Shown: positions 37,101 through 45,360, counted from the first letter of the stretch. The stretch is DNA of 64,000 bases from Natronococcus roseus (GCF_043677095.1 NZ_JBHLJR010000005.1:375643-439642), one strand, 5' to 3'. Made by a program: numbers and translations. The notes: a model not told the origin generated them from the sequence alone.

Positions 37101-37265
37101 GACGGTGTCGGGTCGCTCGAGTACGGTCGCAGATCCACCCCCCGTGATCGTCCGAAACCCGTCCCGATCCTCGAGAGTGGTCGTCGCCGTCTCGGCCCAG
37201 GGTTCGGTGCCGACGACAAGCACGCGGACCGGTCTCGCCCCGTCGACCTCGAGTCCGGCATCCAT
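34128..37265 (-). CDS. Bacterioopsin-activator (BAT) type regulator with receiver-like, PAS, GAF and HTH_10 domains
   Basis: The product has 1045 residues. Order: degenerate receiver-like domain (about 10-115), PAS units (about 130-250, 255-375, 375-490), GAF (about 495-640), second GAF (about 660-820), BAT domain (about 825-975), and a C-terminal HTH_10 (about 985-1040: LTARQQEVVRTAYHSGFFEWPRRTT). Proteins of this type are transcription regulators related to Bat of Halobacterium, which responds to oxygen or light. I choose ATG 37265 over a start 24 codons upstream because a GTTTTTATCC box (37286-37295, minus strand) lies about 25 nt before it. The neighbouring HalOD1 gene follows. Confidence 0.87.
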   Translation of the reverse strand: MDAGLEVDGARPVRVLVVGTEPWAETATTTLEDRDGFRTITGGGSATVLERPDTVDCVLTNDRTAVREIDGRHPIVYVADDVLEADVEGVLADGATDVIDSRTSERSALLERRLRLVAPDSPDRVPTDQGKAWHRSLLECSSDLLLVFDPSGRLTYTGPGIERVTGLEPSEFGSARLFEGIHPEDRAAVDDSLDTVRTDPPGETRTVTYRYRGEDGWRVHEAVLTNRLEDPAVGGVVASIRDVTRSRPLERELSESFERVSDAFYALDTDWRFTYVNGRAEELLGRPRSELLGADVRELFPHGFRSELFDRFADAMEHQERVSWERYSESLGVWMEIHAYPSETGLSVYFRDITDRIEREQELAERTERLRMVVENAPVIHYVIDAEGTITLSEGRGLENIGFEATDAVGDSFFELFEEYPAIRADARAALEGESVHGQRRILDRVFDSWYRPIVEDGEVTRVIGVAIDVTERVQYREALSTLHEATSHLLTVDSKDDACEYIVAVADDVLDLDSIVFRFDEQRNELEPAAYSSDLERAIGTPPRFGPGEGITWETFATGTPSVFEDVRESERVYDESTNVRSGLYIPLGEHGVFAAVSTAADQYDEDTVELVKLFATTAKAALDRIGRTRRLHENERELKQQNRYLERVNESKQIRQDIEEHLLRADSREAIERGICTTLAETEHCSFAWIGEPDPSGSRIRPRSHAGLDRGYLEAVTATAVDDSAAEPAGRAVRTRRPVAVDNVADSVGDGTWRTDALSRSFQSVISVPLVYDGHLYGVLSAYGDDPNALDDPFGSMLADLGDSIAYTIDAIKRKNALLEERVTEVELEIGAESPLCRFADRLDRRVAFEGATLQDDGSALAFVSLEPPIDGADIDASVDGIDDPAVLTDSDQQTLVQLRITGPFLGRIVADHGATLRELVSDDSGHRAVVDLPAGLELRTVLSDITRRGLSASMVARRDRPSGDGASLGGPARKALLDQLTARQQEVVRTAYHSGFFEWPRRTTGEAVADSLSISPPAFHKHVRSAERKLFATLFEGVTIDG

Positions 37266-37285
37266 ACCCTCGCTGGGGTCGGCGC

Positions 37286-37295
37286 GGATAAAAAC
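37286..37295 (-). promoter_or_regulatory. TATA box of the BAT regulator
   Basis: Minus-strand GTTTTTATCC centred about 25 nt upstream of ATG 37265. This spacing gives a leaderless transcript and decides the start codon. Confidence 0.6.
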
Positions 37296-37355
37296 GTCGC
37301 GACGGTTCAACCGGGAGGGGGCGGTGGGTTCGTCCACGAAACGGGCGGAGACGAC

Positions 37356-39023
37356 TCAGTAGCCGATCGGCGTTCCGTCCTTGCGCGGCTCGGTCGCGCC
37401 CGAGAGCGTCTCACCACGTCGCCGAACGGCCTGTGCGCCGCCGAACATTACGGGCGGGAGGACGCCGACGTCGTGGCCCTTGCGGGCGAGCTTCGCGGCG
37501 CCGGACAGCCGTTCCTCGATCCCCAGACTGCCGTCCTCGCGGTAGCGCCAGCGCGGGCGATCGAGGGCCTCCTGGAGATCCATCCCGTAGTCGACGAGAT
37601 TCGAGAGTACCTGGACGTGGCCCTGGGGCTGCATGTAGCCGCCCATGACGCCGAAGGCGAGCCAGTCGTCCTCGTCGAGCTTCGCGACGGCGGGGACCAG
37701 CGTGTGGAAGGGACGCTTGCCGGGTTCGAGGCTGTTGGGATGGTCGGGATCCAGCGAGAACGAGGCCCCGCGGTTCTGGAGCGCGATCCCGGTGTCGCCC
37801 GCGACCAGGCCGCTGCCGAACCCGGCGAAGCGGGAGTTGATGTACGAGACGAGGTTCCCCTCTTCGTCGCCGACCGTGAGCAGGACGGTGTCGGCGTCCT
37901 CGGCCGCCTTCGTCGGCACGCCGACTTCAGGATCCTGGATCGGCGAGTCGCCGATCGCCGCGGCGCGCTCGCGGGCGTACTCCTTCGAGGCCAACGGCGG
38001 GGCCTCCTCGAACTCGGGATCCGTGATGTAGTGGTGGCCGTCGACGAACGCGAGCTTCATCGCCTCGGCGAAGGCGTGGACGCGCTCGGGCGAGTCGTAG
38101 TCGTATTCGCCCGCGCCGATCTCCTCGGCGATGTTCAGCGCCTCGAGGGCGACCAGTCCCTGGTTGTTCGGCGGGAGTTCGTACACCTCAACTCCGTTGT
38201 AGGTCGTGCTGACGGGCTCGACGAACTCCGGCGAGAACTCCTCGAGGTCCTCGTGGGTCATGAAGCCGCCAGCGGACTGGATCTCCTCGACGATCTCGTC
38301 GGCGATCTCACCCTCGTAGAAGGCGTCGGCGCCCTCCTCGGCGATTTGTTTCAGGGAGTCGCCCAGTCGCGGCAGCGTGACCGTCTGGCCGACGTCGGGC
38401 GCCTCGTCGTCGAAGAGGTACGCCTCGCGGGCGTGCTCGTCGGTGAAGAGCTCCTCGGCGCCCGCCCAGTGGCCCGCGATGATCGGTGAGACGGGATACC
38501 CCTCCGTCGCGTAGTGAATCGCGGGCTCGAGCGCCTCCGCGAGCGAGAGCGTCCCCAGCTCCTCGACGGTGGCCTCCCACCCGCGGGCCGTCCCGGGAAC
38601 GGTCACGGCGTGGGGACCGAGAAACGGCATCTCGAGGTCCGCTCCATCGGAATCGCCATCGACGGCGTACCCACGGGATTCGGGGTAGTACTCCGAGATA
38701 TCGTCGGCATCCTCGAGGGCACCTCGGACGTTCTCGATCGTCGCCTCGGCGGGGGCGGGGCCACAGGAACGCATCGCGCCGACCTCGCCGTCGGCGGTGC
38801 GATACAGCGCGAAGACGTCCCCGCCCAGTCCCGTAGAGGTCGGCTCGACGACGTTGAGTGCGGCCGCGGTCGCGACCGCGGCGTCGAAGGCGTTGCCGCC
38901 CTCTCGGAGGATCGACAGGCCCGCCTCCGCGGCGAGGGGCTGGCTGGTCGCGACCATCCCGCGGTTGGCGTAGGCCGTCGAGCGTCTCGAGTCGAATCGG
39001 TCCGGATCGACGTCGGTATCCAT
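37356..39023 (-). CDS. ggt: Gamma-glutamyltransferase
   Basis: The 555-residue Ntn-hydrolase has FDAAVATAAALNVVEPTSTGLGGDVF near residue 45-70, a GGFMTHEDL segment (about 250), and the processing site region DADTVLLTVGDEEGN near residue 375, where the Thr after DAD is the candidate nucleophile. GSGLVAGDTGI and MGGYMQPQGH follow, as in GGTs. It would cleave itself into two subunits and transfer gamma-glutamyl groups. No signal peptide is seen, so it is cytosolic. Haloarchaea use gamma-glutamylcysteine rather than glutathione, a likely substrate (inference). Confidence 0.87.
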   Translation of the reverse strand: MDTDVDPDRFDSRRSTAYANRGMVATSQPLAAEAGLSILREGGNAFDAAVATAAALNVVEPTSTGLGGDVFALYRTADGEVGAMRSCGPAPAEATIENVRGALEDADDISEYYPESRGYAVDGDSDGADLEMPFLGPHAVTVPGTARGWEATVEELGTLSLAEALEPAIHYATEGYPVSPIIAGHWAGAEELFTDEHAREAYLFDDEAPDVGQTVTLPRLGDSLKQIAEEGADAFYEGEIADEIVEEIQSAGGFMTHEDLEEFSPEFVEPVSTTYNGVEVYELPPNNQGLVALEALNIAEEIGAGEYDYDSPERVHAFAEAMKLAFVDGHHYITDPEFEEAPPLASKEYARERAAAIGDSPIQDPEVGVPTKAAEDADTVLLTVGDEEGNLVSYINSRFAGFGSGLVAGDTGIALQNRGASFSLDPDHPNSLEPGKRPFHTLVPAVAKLDEDDWLAFGVMGGYMQPQGHVQVLSNLVDYGMDLQEALDRPRWRYREDGSLGIEERLSGAAKLARKGHDVGVLPPVMFGGAQAVRRRGETLSGATEPRKDGTPIGY

Positions 39024-39091
39024 CGATCGTATGGGTGTGGTCCCCATGCAAAACGCTGGTGGTCCCGGATGCGTCGCCCGGGTTGCCGGCA

Positions 39092-40150
39092 CTACTCGAG
39101 CGCGAGCGGTTCGTGAACGGCACGGTAGCCGTCGTCCGATTCCAGGGTGTCGATCCCGCTGACTTCCCGAAAGCGGATCTCGCGTTCCATCTTCGTCATC
39201 ACGGGCGTCTCGTAGTGGACGGCGTCGTAGGACGGCTCTTCGCCCTCGGCTCGACGCCCCTCGACGAACTCGCGGTGGCGCTCGAGGCGTCGTCGCCCGA
39301 TCGTCCGTGAGAGCGCTGACGCGCTTTCGACTCGGTCTGCGAAGACCTCGCGGAAGGCCTCCTCGAGTTCGTAGCCGATCGAGCTTCGGCCGGCACAGAG
39401 CGCCGCCAGCGAGGTCGTTCCCGTTCCCCAGAACGGGTCGAGGACGGTGTCGCCGTACGCCGAGTACATACAGATCAGCCGGTAGGGGATCTCGAGGGGG
39501 TAAGACGCCGACCGCGCCCGGAGCTCCTCGTGGTCGTCCTCGAGAGCCTGGAGCTCGCCGCGGACGTCGGTCCAGACGTCGGTGAACCAGCGGTTTCGCT
39601 CCTCCCAGAAGTAGGCTGCCTCGTACCGGCGGTCGGCGCCGGGTTCGAACGAACGGCTGTCGCCGCCGTTGCGAAAGATCAGCACGTACTCGTGCTCGAG
39701 GGTGACGTAGGCGTTGGGCGGGATCATCCCGCTGCCCATGAACTTGGCCGCGCTGTTTGCCGGCTTGCGCCAGAGCACGTCCGGCAGCGGATCGAACCCG
39801 CGGGACTCGAACGCCTCGAGCACGCGGGCGTGGTTGGGGTACACTCGAAAGCTGCCGTCGACCGTTCGGGTCGCGTCCCCGACGTTGATACAGGCGATGC
39901 CGCCGTCGACGAGGACGCGTTCGAGTTCGTCCCAGACGGGCTCGAGCTGGGCGTGCATCGCGTCGAAGGCGGCTCGGCCGTCGCCGTCCTCGAGGGCGTC
40001 TCCGATCGACGGGTCGAGGTCGGCGAACAGCTCGTCCCACATCTCGATCATCGGGTACGGCGGGGACGTGACGACGAGTTCGACGGAGTCGTCGTCTACC
40101 TGCGAGAGCTCGCGAGCGTCGCCGACGACGACGCGGTGAGTCGTCTCCAT
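39092..40150 (-). CDS. DNA (cytosine-N4) methyltransferase, Zim/CTAG-type candidate
   Basis: The 352-residue protein has the catalytic motif IV TSPPYP at residues 28-33 and the AdoMet motif DPFWGTGTT near residue 235, in the order of class beta amino-methyltransferases. The TSPPY form is typical of N4-cytosine enzymes. Size and sequence feel match the haloarchaeal Zim methylase, which modifies CTAG and is near-universal in the class as an orphan. No restriction enzyme lies beside it. It sits 68 bp from ggt on the same strand. CTAG specificity is inferred from family knowledge. Confidence 0.78.
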   Translation of the reverse strand: METTHRVVVGDARELSQVDDDSVELVVTSPPYPMIEMWDELFADLDPSIGDALEDGDGRAAFDAMHAQLEPVWDELERVLVDGGIACINVGDATRTVDGSFRVYPNHARVLEAFESRGFDPLPDVLWRKPANSAAKFMGSGMIPPNAYVTLEHEYVLIFRNGGDSRSFEPGADRRYEAAYFWEERNRWFTDVWTDVRGELQALEDDHEELRARSASYPLEIPYRLICMYSAYGDTVLDPFWGTGTTSLAALCAGRSSIGYELEEAFREVFADRVESASALSRTIGRRRLERHREFVEGRRAEGEEPSYDAVHYETPVMTKMEREIRFREVSGIDTLESDDGYRAVHEPLALE

Positions 40151-40241
40151 CGACTGGAGTGTGTCGGCGTCGCCCCCTTAGCTCCTTCGTCGGACGGCGT
40201 CGCTATCGGGAGCGAAAACGGTGAAGAAAGCGGTGTGGGAT

Positions 40242-40829
40242 CTACTCTTCGGAGTCGTCGGTCTCGGCCTCGAGCTCCTCGTCCTCGTCGACACCCTCGA
40301 ACTCGTCGTCCTCGTCGGCGTCGATCTCGGTCGCCGGCTCGAACTCCTCGATCGGCTCCCACTCCTCGTCGGCGTCGCCGCCGAAGCGCCGGCGCAGAAC
40401 GGCGAGACCGACGAGCAGGCCGACGGCCAGCAGCAGTCGACCGAGTATACCCGACGAGCCGCCGTCCTCGACGTCGGCTTCGGTCTCGGTTTCCGCCTCG
40501 GCTGCTTCGGCCTCGGCTTCCTCGGACTCGCTCTCGGCGTCCTCGTCCTCGTCGCCGCCCGTCACGTCGTCGATGATCTCGGGCTCCTCGACGTCCTCGA
40601 GGGAGACGTCCTCGAGGTCGGTCGACTCTCGGCCCGCGAGGTAGCCGAGCGCGGCGCCGACGCCGACCAGCGCACCCGCGATCGGCAGGTTGCGCGAGCC
40701 GCCGGTGTCGCCCTCGGACTCCTCGACGGCCTCGAGAATGGAGTCTCGCATCGAGGAGTCGAGTCCCTGCTCGACCAGTTCCTTGACGACGAGTTCCGAC
40801 ATCGTCCTATCAGATTCGGTCTCTTCCAT
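40242..40829 (-). CDS. Acidic two-helix membrane protein
   Basis: The 195-residue product has a short N-terminal helical part (ELVVKELVEQGLDSSMRDSILEAVEE), a Gly-rich helix at about residues 46-65 (LPIAGALVGVGAALGYLAG), a very acidic Glu/Asp/Ala linker (about 70-125), a second helix (about 130-150), and an acidic tail. It is a common haloarchaeal layout, perhaps a membrane-bound chaperone or signalling accessory; the family is unnamed to me. ATG 40829 is preferred over the earlier frame start. Confidence 0.65.
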   Translation of the reverse strand: MEETESDRTMSELVVKELVEQGLDSSMRDSILEAVEESEGDTGGSRNLPIAGALVGVGAALGYLAGRESTDLEDVSLEDVEEPEIIDDVTGGDEDEDAESESEEAEAEAAEAETETEADVEDGGSSGILGRLLLAVGLLVGLAVLRRRFGGDADEEWEPIEEFEPATEIDADEDDEFEGVDEDEELEAETDDSEE

Positions 40830-41036
40830 ACACCGGCCAACTACATCACGATACATAGGTTTATCCAACGAATCGACCTATCGTGCAGGGGAGTAACGGA
40901 CCACAAGGAGTAGAATTCGCCGGCTATTCGAGAAGATTGCCGAACACGTTCGGCCCAGTAAACGGGGGCAGTAACAGTCCCCCGAAACCGAAAATAACGA
41001 TCGCATAACGAAACGGATGCCGTCGAACGGTAGTGT

Positions 41037-41681
41037 ATGAGCGTGCTCCGACAGCCGGACGTCCTCGGACGAACGAGACGCCAGCACGTCCTCGGTGCGA
41101 CCGCCGCCCTCTCGGCCGGGGCAGTCGAGGCCGTCTCGGTCGGCGTCTGGTTCGTCCTCGCGGTCGGTTCGCGGACCGTGACGACGGCGCTGATCGGAGT
41201 CGTCGTGCTGGTCGGCGGAGCGCTCCTGCGGGCACGGGTCGTCGCCGCCGTCGTCGGCAGCCGGCGGCTCCGCCGCGGACCGCGGTGGCTCGGACTCTCG
41301 CTCGTGGCGACCGCCGGCTGGATCTGCTGGTTGTTGCTCGCCGAAACCGTCGGTTCGCCGGCAGGACCGATCGTCGCGACGGGATTCCTGGGAGCCGTTC
41401 TCGCGGCTCAGCTCGCCCTCGAGCAGGCAGCGTGTCGGTCCCGGTCGGCCGATCCCGATCGACTGGCCGCGCTCGGTGCGGGACTCCTGCTCGCGCTCGG
41501 TGCGGGACTTCTGTTCTGGTCTGCCCAGGTTCCCGACTGGGTGATCGACTCGCCGCCGCTTCCGCTCGGCGTCGCGACGGTGGTCGTTCGAATCGAGCCC
41601 CTCCAGCTCGGCCTGCTCGGGTTCGGCGTTCTCGCGATCTGTGCCCACCAGCGACGGTTTCAGCGGCTTCTCGAGGCGTGA
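41037..41681 (+). CDS. Six-helix integral membrane protein
   Basis: The 214-residue protein is almost entirely hydrophobic helices (about 20-45, 48-68, 85-105, 112-135, 145-165, 185-205) with short Arg-rich turns. No transporter signature is seen. It is divergent from the acidic membrane gene. An inverted CGGGGG/CCCCCG (near 40961-40983) lies before it. The TnpB element begins about 30 bp after its stop. Confidence 0.7.
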   Translation: MSVLRQPDVLGRTRRQHVLGATAALSAGAVEAVSVGVWFVLAVGSRTVTTALIGVVVLVGGALLRARVVAAVVGSRRLRRGPRWLGLSLVATAGWICWLLLAETVGSPAGPIVATGFLGAVLAAQLALEQAACRSRSADPDRLAALGAGLLLALGAGLLFWSAQVPDWVIDSPPLPLGVATVVVRIEPLQLGLLGFGVLAICAHQRRFQRLLEA

Positions 41682-41849
41682 GTGGGTACGCTTATAAAAA
41701 GCAAGGAGAATACCCGTGCCTTTAGGCGCGGGATGAATCCGACAACCCATTCCACAGTCCACCGTCGATAGCACCGCTGGATATTCCACCCTTCCCAATC
41801 CGAAATTTTTCAAGAGAAGCGACTATAAGCGATTATACAGACGTTCAGA

Positions 41850-43163
41850 ATGCTGGAAGTCCACCGCACCTATCGAGCGAAAATCCGCAACCACTCACAG
41901 GTTGAGGAGTCGCTCGACCGTCACGGGTGGAGTGCCAGCAAGCTCTGGAACGTCGCCAACTATCACTCCCGAGAAGTCTGGGAGGAGACAGGCGAGATTC
42001 CCGACCACGAGGAGCTAAAAGACGAGTTGAAGACCCATCCAAAGTACAAGGGACTGCACTCACAGTCCAGTCAGCGGGTTCTGGAGGAACTCGCTGAAGC
42101 TTTCAACTCGTGGTACGCCAGTGACGATGACAGGGACAATCCGCCCGGCTACCGCAAAGAAAACTACTACAACGACGAGGGCCGCCGCGTCCACGAAGAA
42201 CACCCACGAAGCACGGTGACGTGGAAACAAAACGGCATCCGCCACGACACCAAAAACAATCGTGTTCGCCTTTCAAAAGGGGCGAATCACAAGGAACATC
42301 CGAAAGCGTGGGAGTACATTCTTGTCGAGTACGAGACGCGCCCCGACGTCGAGGTTGAAAACCTGCAACAAGTCCGCGCCGTCTACGACCAAGCAAAGGG
42401 GAGATGGGAGTTACACCTCGTCTGCAAGGACGAGATCGAGACTCCCAACGCTCCCGGCGACGAGACAGCGGGTATCGACCTCGGCATCAGCAACTTCGCC
42501 GCCGTCGCGTACAGCACCGAGGACGCCGACCTGTACCCCGGCAACCGCTTGAAACAGGACGGCTACTACTTCCCGAAGGAAATCGCCAAGTGCGACGACA
42601 GCGGTGGTGAACGAGCCACACGTTTCCACGCGAAGTGGTCGGAACGTCGCACTCACTTTTTCCACTCCTTAGCGAAACACATCGTCCAGCGGTGTGTCGA
42701 GAAGGCTGTTGGCCAGATTAACGTCGGGGATTTGGAAGGCGTCCGCGAGGACGAGAACAGCGAGTCGAAGAACTGGGGCAAACATGGCAACCTCGACCTG
42801 CACGGGTGGGCGTTTGACCGATTTACCTCGATTCTCGAATACAAGGCGAAGGTCGAGGGAATCGAGGTCGTGGAAGTGTCCGAACGCGACACGAGCAAGA
42901 CGTGTTGCGCCTGCGGTAGAGAAAACGACAGTCAGCGTGTTGAACGCGGGTTGTACGTGTGTGAGGACTGTGATGCAGCGTTCAACGCGGACGTGAACGG
43001 GGCGGAGAACATCCGTCTCGACATCAACGAAAGTAACTCCGAGTCTGCACCCGATTTGGGTGGAGATAGGAGTACCGGTTGGTTGGCACAGCCAGCAGTC
43101 CACCTCTATGACCTCTCCCGAGGATTCCAACCTCGGGCAGAGGTGGTGGACTGCAAACCCTAA
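41850..43163 (+). CDS. tnpB: TnpB RNA-guided nuclease
   Basis: The 437-residue protein has an N-terminal wedge/REC-type region (about 1-200) and a split RuvC nuclease domain with D210 in GIDLGIS, E296 in NVGDLEGV and D381 in ADVNGAEN. A zinc finger (C352-x2-C355, C371-x2-C374) is inserted between the last two. All catalytic residues are intact, so nuclease activity is plausible. TnpB proteins cut DNA guided by an RNA from the element's right end and help keep the element in place. The start gives the usual MLEVHRTYRAKI. Confidence 0.93.
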   Translation: MLEVHRTYRAKIRNHSQVEESLDRHGWSASKLWNVANYHSREVWEETGEIPDHEELKDELKTHPKYKGLHSQSSQRVLEELAEAFNSWYASDDDRDNPPGYRKENYYNDEGRRVHEEHPRSTVTWKQNGIRHDTKNNRVRLSKGANHKEHPKAWEYILVEYETRPDVEVENLQQVRAVYDQAKGRWELHLVCKDEIETPNAPGDETAGIDLGISNFAAVAYSTEDADLYPGNRLKQDGYYFPKEIAKCDDSGGERATRFHAKWSERRTHFFHSLAKHIVQRCVEKAVGQINVGDLEGVREDENSESKNWGKHGNLDLHGWAFDRFTSILEYKAKVEGIEVVEVSERDTSKTCCACGRENDSQRVERGLYVCEDCDAAFNADVNGAENIRLDINESNSESAPDLGGDRSTGWLAQPAVHLYDLSRGFQPRAEVVDCKP

Positions 43164-43211
43164 TATCCCAACCTCGGGATTCCTCCGTCTTCAGGCGGAG
43201 GAGGATGTCAA
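43090..43211 (+). ncRNA. Candidate omega (guide) RNA of the TnpB element
   Basis: The 3' end of tnpB and the following right end are strongly structured: CCTCTCCCGAGG (43112-43123) pairs with CCTCGGGCAGAGG (43131-43143) with one bulge, extendable by GTCCACCTCT/AGAGGTGG. ATCCC/GGGAT (43165-43180) and the terminal 8-bp hairpin follow. In this family a sense transcript overlapping tnpB supplies a guide from the flank. If so, the guide here would start near 43212 (TCTGCGCGAGG...). Confidence 0.5.
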
Positions 43212-43283
43212 TCTGCGCGAGGACCACCCTCGAGTAATGTGAGTTCGAAGGCGGTCGATCGCGCCCCTTTCGGAACGAAACCG

Positions 43284-44312
43284 ATGATAGAGACAACACC
43301 GTCTGTCGTCGTCGCCGTTGTGACCGGCGTCGTTCTCGCCACAGTCATCGGCTACTGGGTGCTGTCCCGGCGGCGCGGCCGCGGCCGCAGTCGCGAGTCG
43401 ACAGCCGAATCGTCGTCCGACGGCGACGCCGACGGCAGCTCGAGTGGCCTTCCGTTCCTCGAACGAGCCGAGACGAGCGAGGACAGGACGATCGACCCGA
43501 GGATACTGCTTCCGGTAGACGGCGACGACGACCACGTGCTTTGGCTTGTGACCGTCGCGTGCGCGCTCAAACACCGATACGGGAACAAGCCGCTTACCCT
43601 CCTGTTGACCGGTAGCGAGGGGGGCGGCGACGAACGCGAACGCGACCGACCGTCGATTACCGATCGAATCGCCGAGTCCGGGATCGCGGCGCACACTGCG
43701 GTCAGGACCGAATCGGTCGAGAACGGCGACCTCACCGCCGAGATCGTGCGAGCCCCACCGGAGCTAAACACCGATCTGCTGGTACCCGAGTGGGACCTCA
43801 GGGCTAACGAAGCGACGGACGGTGAGACGGCCACCGAGCTCGTTGCCCGAACATCGATGCCGATCTACCTGTTCCGACTCGCTCGCCAGCCGTCGGAGCT
43901 CGCCCGTCTCCGGCTGGTGATCCCCCAACACGTCGACCACCACGGGGGGTTCTACGAGGCCGTCTACAACCTCAAGCAGCTGTCGGCGCGGCTCGAGCTT
44001 CCGGTCACGGTGTACGTCTTCGAACGGAACGTCGATCACTACCGGACGCTCTTCGATCTCGTCGAGATCGACGTCCGCGCCGAGTTCCGGTCGGTCGGTT
44101 CGTGGGACCAGCTGGAATCGACCCTCGAAACGCGCGCCGATTCCGCAGACCTGCTCGTGACGCTCGCGGTTCGGGAGGACGAGATCGGCTTGGACGCCGC
44201 ACTCTCGACGGTCGCGGAGCGGTTCGCATCCCTGCCGCCGCGGTCGCTCGCACTGTGTCACCTCCGGGCGGACGAGCCGGCGTACGAGGACCAGTTCCTC
44301 CGAACGAGCTGA
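43284..44312 (+). CDS. Membrane-anchored protein with universal-stress-like cytosolic domain
   Basis: From ATG 43284 (342 residues) there is one transmembrane helix (about 7-28) ending in RRRGRGRSR, an acidic linker, then an alpha/beta region from residue 70: RILLPVDGDDDHVLWLVTVACALKH, a UspA-like first strand and helix. A second similar half begins near residue 200 (RLRLVIPQHVDHHGGFYEAVYNLKQLS). Such domains occur at the ends of transporters, but no transporter part is present. The TnpB insertion lies just upstream; no truncation is evident. Confidence 0.6.
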   Translation: MIETTPSVVVAVVTGVVLATVIGYWVLSRRRGRGRSRESTAESSSDGDADGSSSGLPFLERAETSEDRTIDPRILLPVDGDDDHVLWLVTVACALKHRYGNKPLTLLLTGSEGGGDERERDRPSITDRIAESGIAAHTAVRTESVENGDLTAEIVRAPPELNTDLLVPEWDLRANEATDGETATELVARTSMPIYLFRLARQPSELARLRLVIPQHVDHHGGFYEAVYNLKQLSARLELPVTVYVFERNVDHYRTLFDLVEIDVRAEFRSVGSWDQLESTLETRADSADLLVTLAVREDEIGLDAALSTVAERFASLPPRSLALCHLRADEPAYEDQFLRTS

Positions 44313-44334
44313 TACGGATCGGTGGAGCGGTTTC

Positions 44335-44401
44335 CCGGTGATCGCTCGGCCGGGGACAGCGATCACCGGTACCGAACGACAACGGTCCGTCATACGGACC
44401 G
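44335..44401. terminator. Two perfect adjacent hairpins between genes
   Basis: CCGGTGATCGCT (44335-44346) pairs perfectly with AGCGATCACCGG (44358-44369) over an 11-nt loop. CGGTCCGT (44383-44390) pairs with ACGGACCG (44394-44401) over CAT. They lie between the stop at 44312 and ATG 44452. No T-run follows, so a terminator is only one reading; a regulatory dyad before the transporter gene is another. Confidence 0.45.
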
Positions 44402-44451
44402 ACCCGAACCGGGATCGAACGGTAGAAAAGTCGGGATCGACTCGAGCGCGT

Positions 44452-45360
44452 ATGGAGGTTCTCGGTCGGCTGCTGGCGATGCTCGCGGTGTTGCTGGTCG
44501 GGACCGGGCTTCGGTCCTCGGGCGCGTTGAACGCCGCCAGAACCGCCCGGCTCAACGCGACGGCCTACTACGTCGCTCTCCCGGCGCTGGTGTTCGTCGC
44601 GACCTACGACCAGTCGATCGGCGACCTGCTCTCGGCGGAGCTGTTCGTCGGGTCGCTCGTCGTGCTCTTCGCGACGGGTGCCATCGCCTGGGTCGCCTAC
44701 CGGAACCGACTCCCGACCGACCGACAGAGCGTTGCGATCATCCAGTCGTACCACTCGAACCTCGGCTACCTCGGGGTCCCGCTCGTCGCGGCGACGTTCG
44801 ACGCGCAGGTCACCGCCATCGCGAGCGTGATTTTGGGGTTCGTCACTCTCGTCCAGCTGCCGCTGACGATCGTCGTGCTCAGCGCGTTCGGGGCGGCCGA
44901 GGCCGCGATCGGTCGCGAACTCCGGAACCTCGCGACGAACCCGGTGTTGCTCGCGCTGGTCGCCGGCCTCGCGGTGGGTTCGGTCGGCGTGACGTTCCCG
45001 GGAGGTGTCGTCGTCGGCCTCGACGCGCTCGGATCGCTCGCGCTCCCGCTGGCGCTGCTGTGCGTCGGCGCCGCCCTGCAGATCGACGCCGACGCCGTCG
45101 ACCTCGAGGCCGTCGGCTCGGTCGTCGCGCTGAAGCTGTGTTGTATGCCGCTGCTCGCGTGGGCGGTGTTCTCGCTGCTCGCCGTCGACGGCGCCACCTT
45201 CACCGCGGGTGTCGTGATGCTCGGGATGCCGACCGCGGTGTCGACGTACGTCTACGCGAACGAGCTCGGCGGCGACGCCGAGTTCGCCTCGCTGAACGTC
45301 TTCGCGACGACGGTCGCCTCCGTCGCCAGCCTGTTCGTGCTCATCACGCTGGTCGGCTAG
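44452..45360 (+). CDS. AEC-family transporter (auxin efflux carrier type)
   Basis: The 302-residue protein has ten predicted helices in two inverted halves. Motifs are GTGLRSSGALNAARTARLNATAYYVALPAL near the N-terminus and QSYHSNLGYLGVPL near residue 100, the Asn/Gly-Pro crossover typical of the family. AEC carriers export organic acids or other small anions. The start at 44452 removes a non-conserved 38-codon extension. It converges with the BrkB-type gene. Confidence 0.8.
   Translation: MEVLGRLLAMLAVLLVGTGLRSSGALNAARTARLNATAYYVALPALVFVATYDQSIGDLLSAELFVGSLVVLFATGAIAWVAYRNRLPTDRQSVAIIQSYHSNLGYLGVPLVAATFDAQVTAIASVILGFVTLVQLPLTIVVLSAFGAAEAAIGRELRNLATNPVLLALVAGLAVGSVGVTFPGGVVVGLDALGSLALPLALLCVGAALQIDADAVDLEAVGSVVALKLCCMPLLAWAVFSLLAVDGATFTAGVVMLGMPTAVSTYVYANELGGDAEFASLNVFATTVASVASLFVLITLVG

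Larger units (their letters stand above)
41711..43211 (+). mobile_element. IS200/IS605-family TnpB-only element (IS1341-type)
   Basis: The left end has a hairpin CCCGTGCC-TTTA-GGCGCGGG (41713-41732) followed by ATGAATCCGAC. The right end has CCTCCGTC-TTCA-GGCGGAGG (43182-43201) followed by AGGATGTCAA. The two ends share the 8-bp stem with a 4-nt loop expected of this family; there are no terminal inverted repeats or target duplication. Only tnpB is inside, so movement would need a TnpA supplied elsewhere. Exact ends are uncertain by about 10 bp. Confidence 0.82.

Noticed and set aside
37356..40040. Single 894-codon minus-strand frame covering ggt and part of the methylase region
   Set aside because: Its N-terminal part is a wrong frame over the methylase; only the segment from ATG 39023 is the true ggt.
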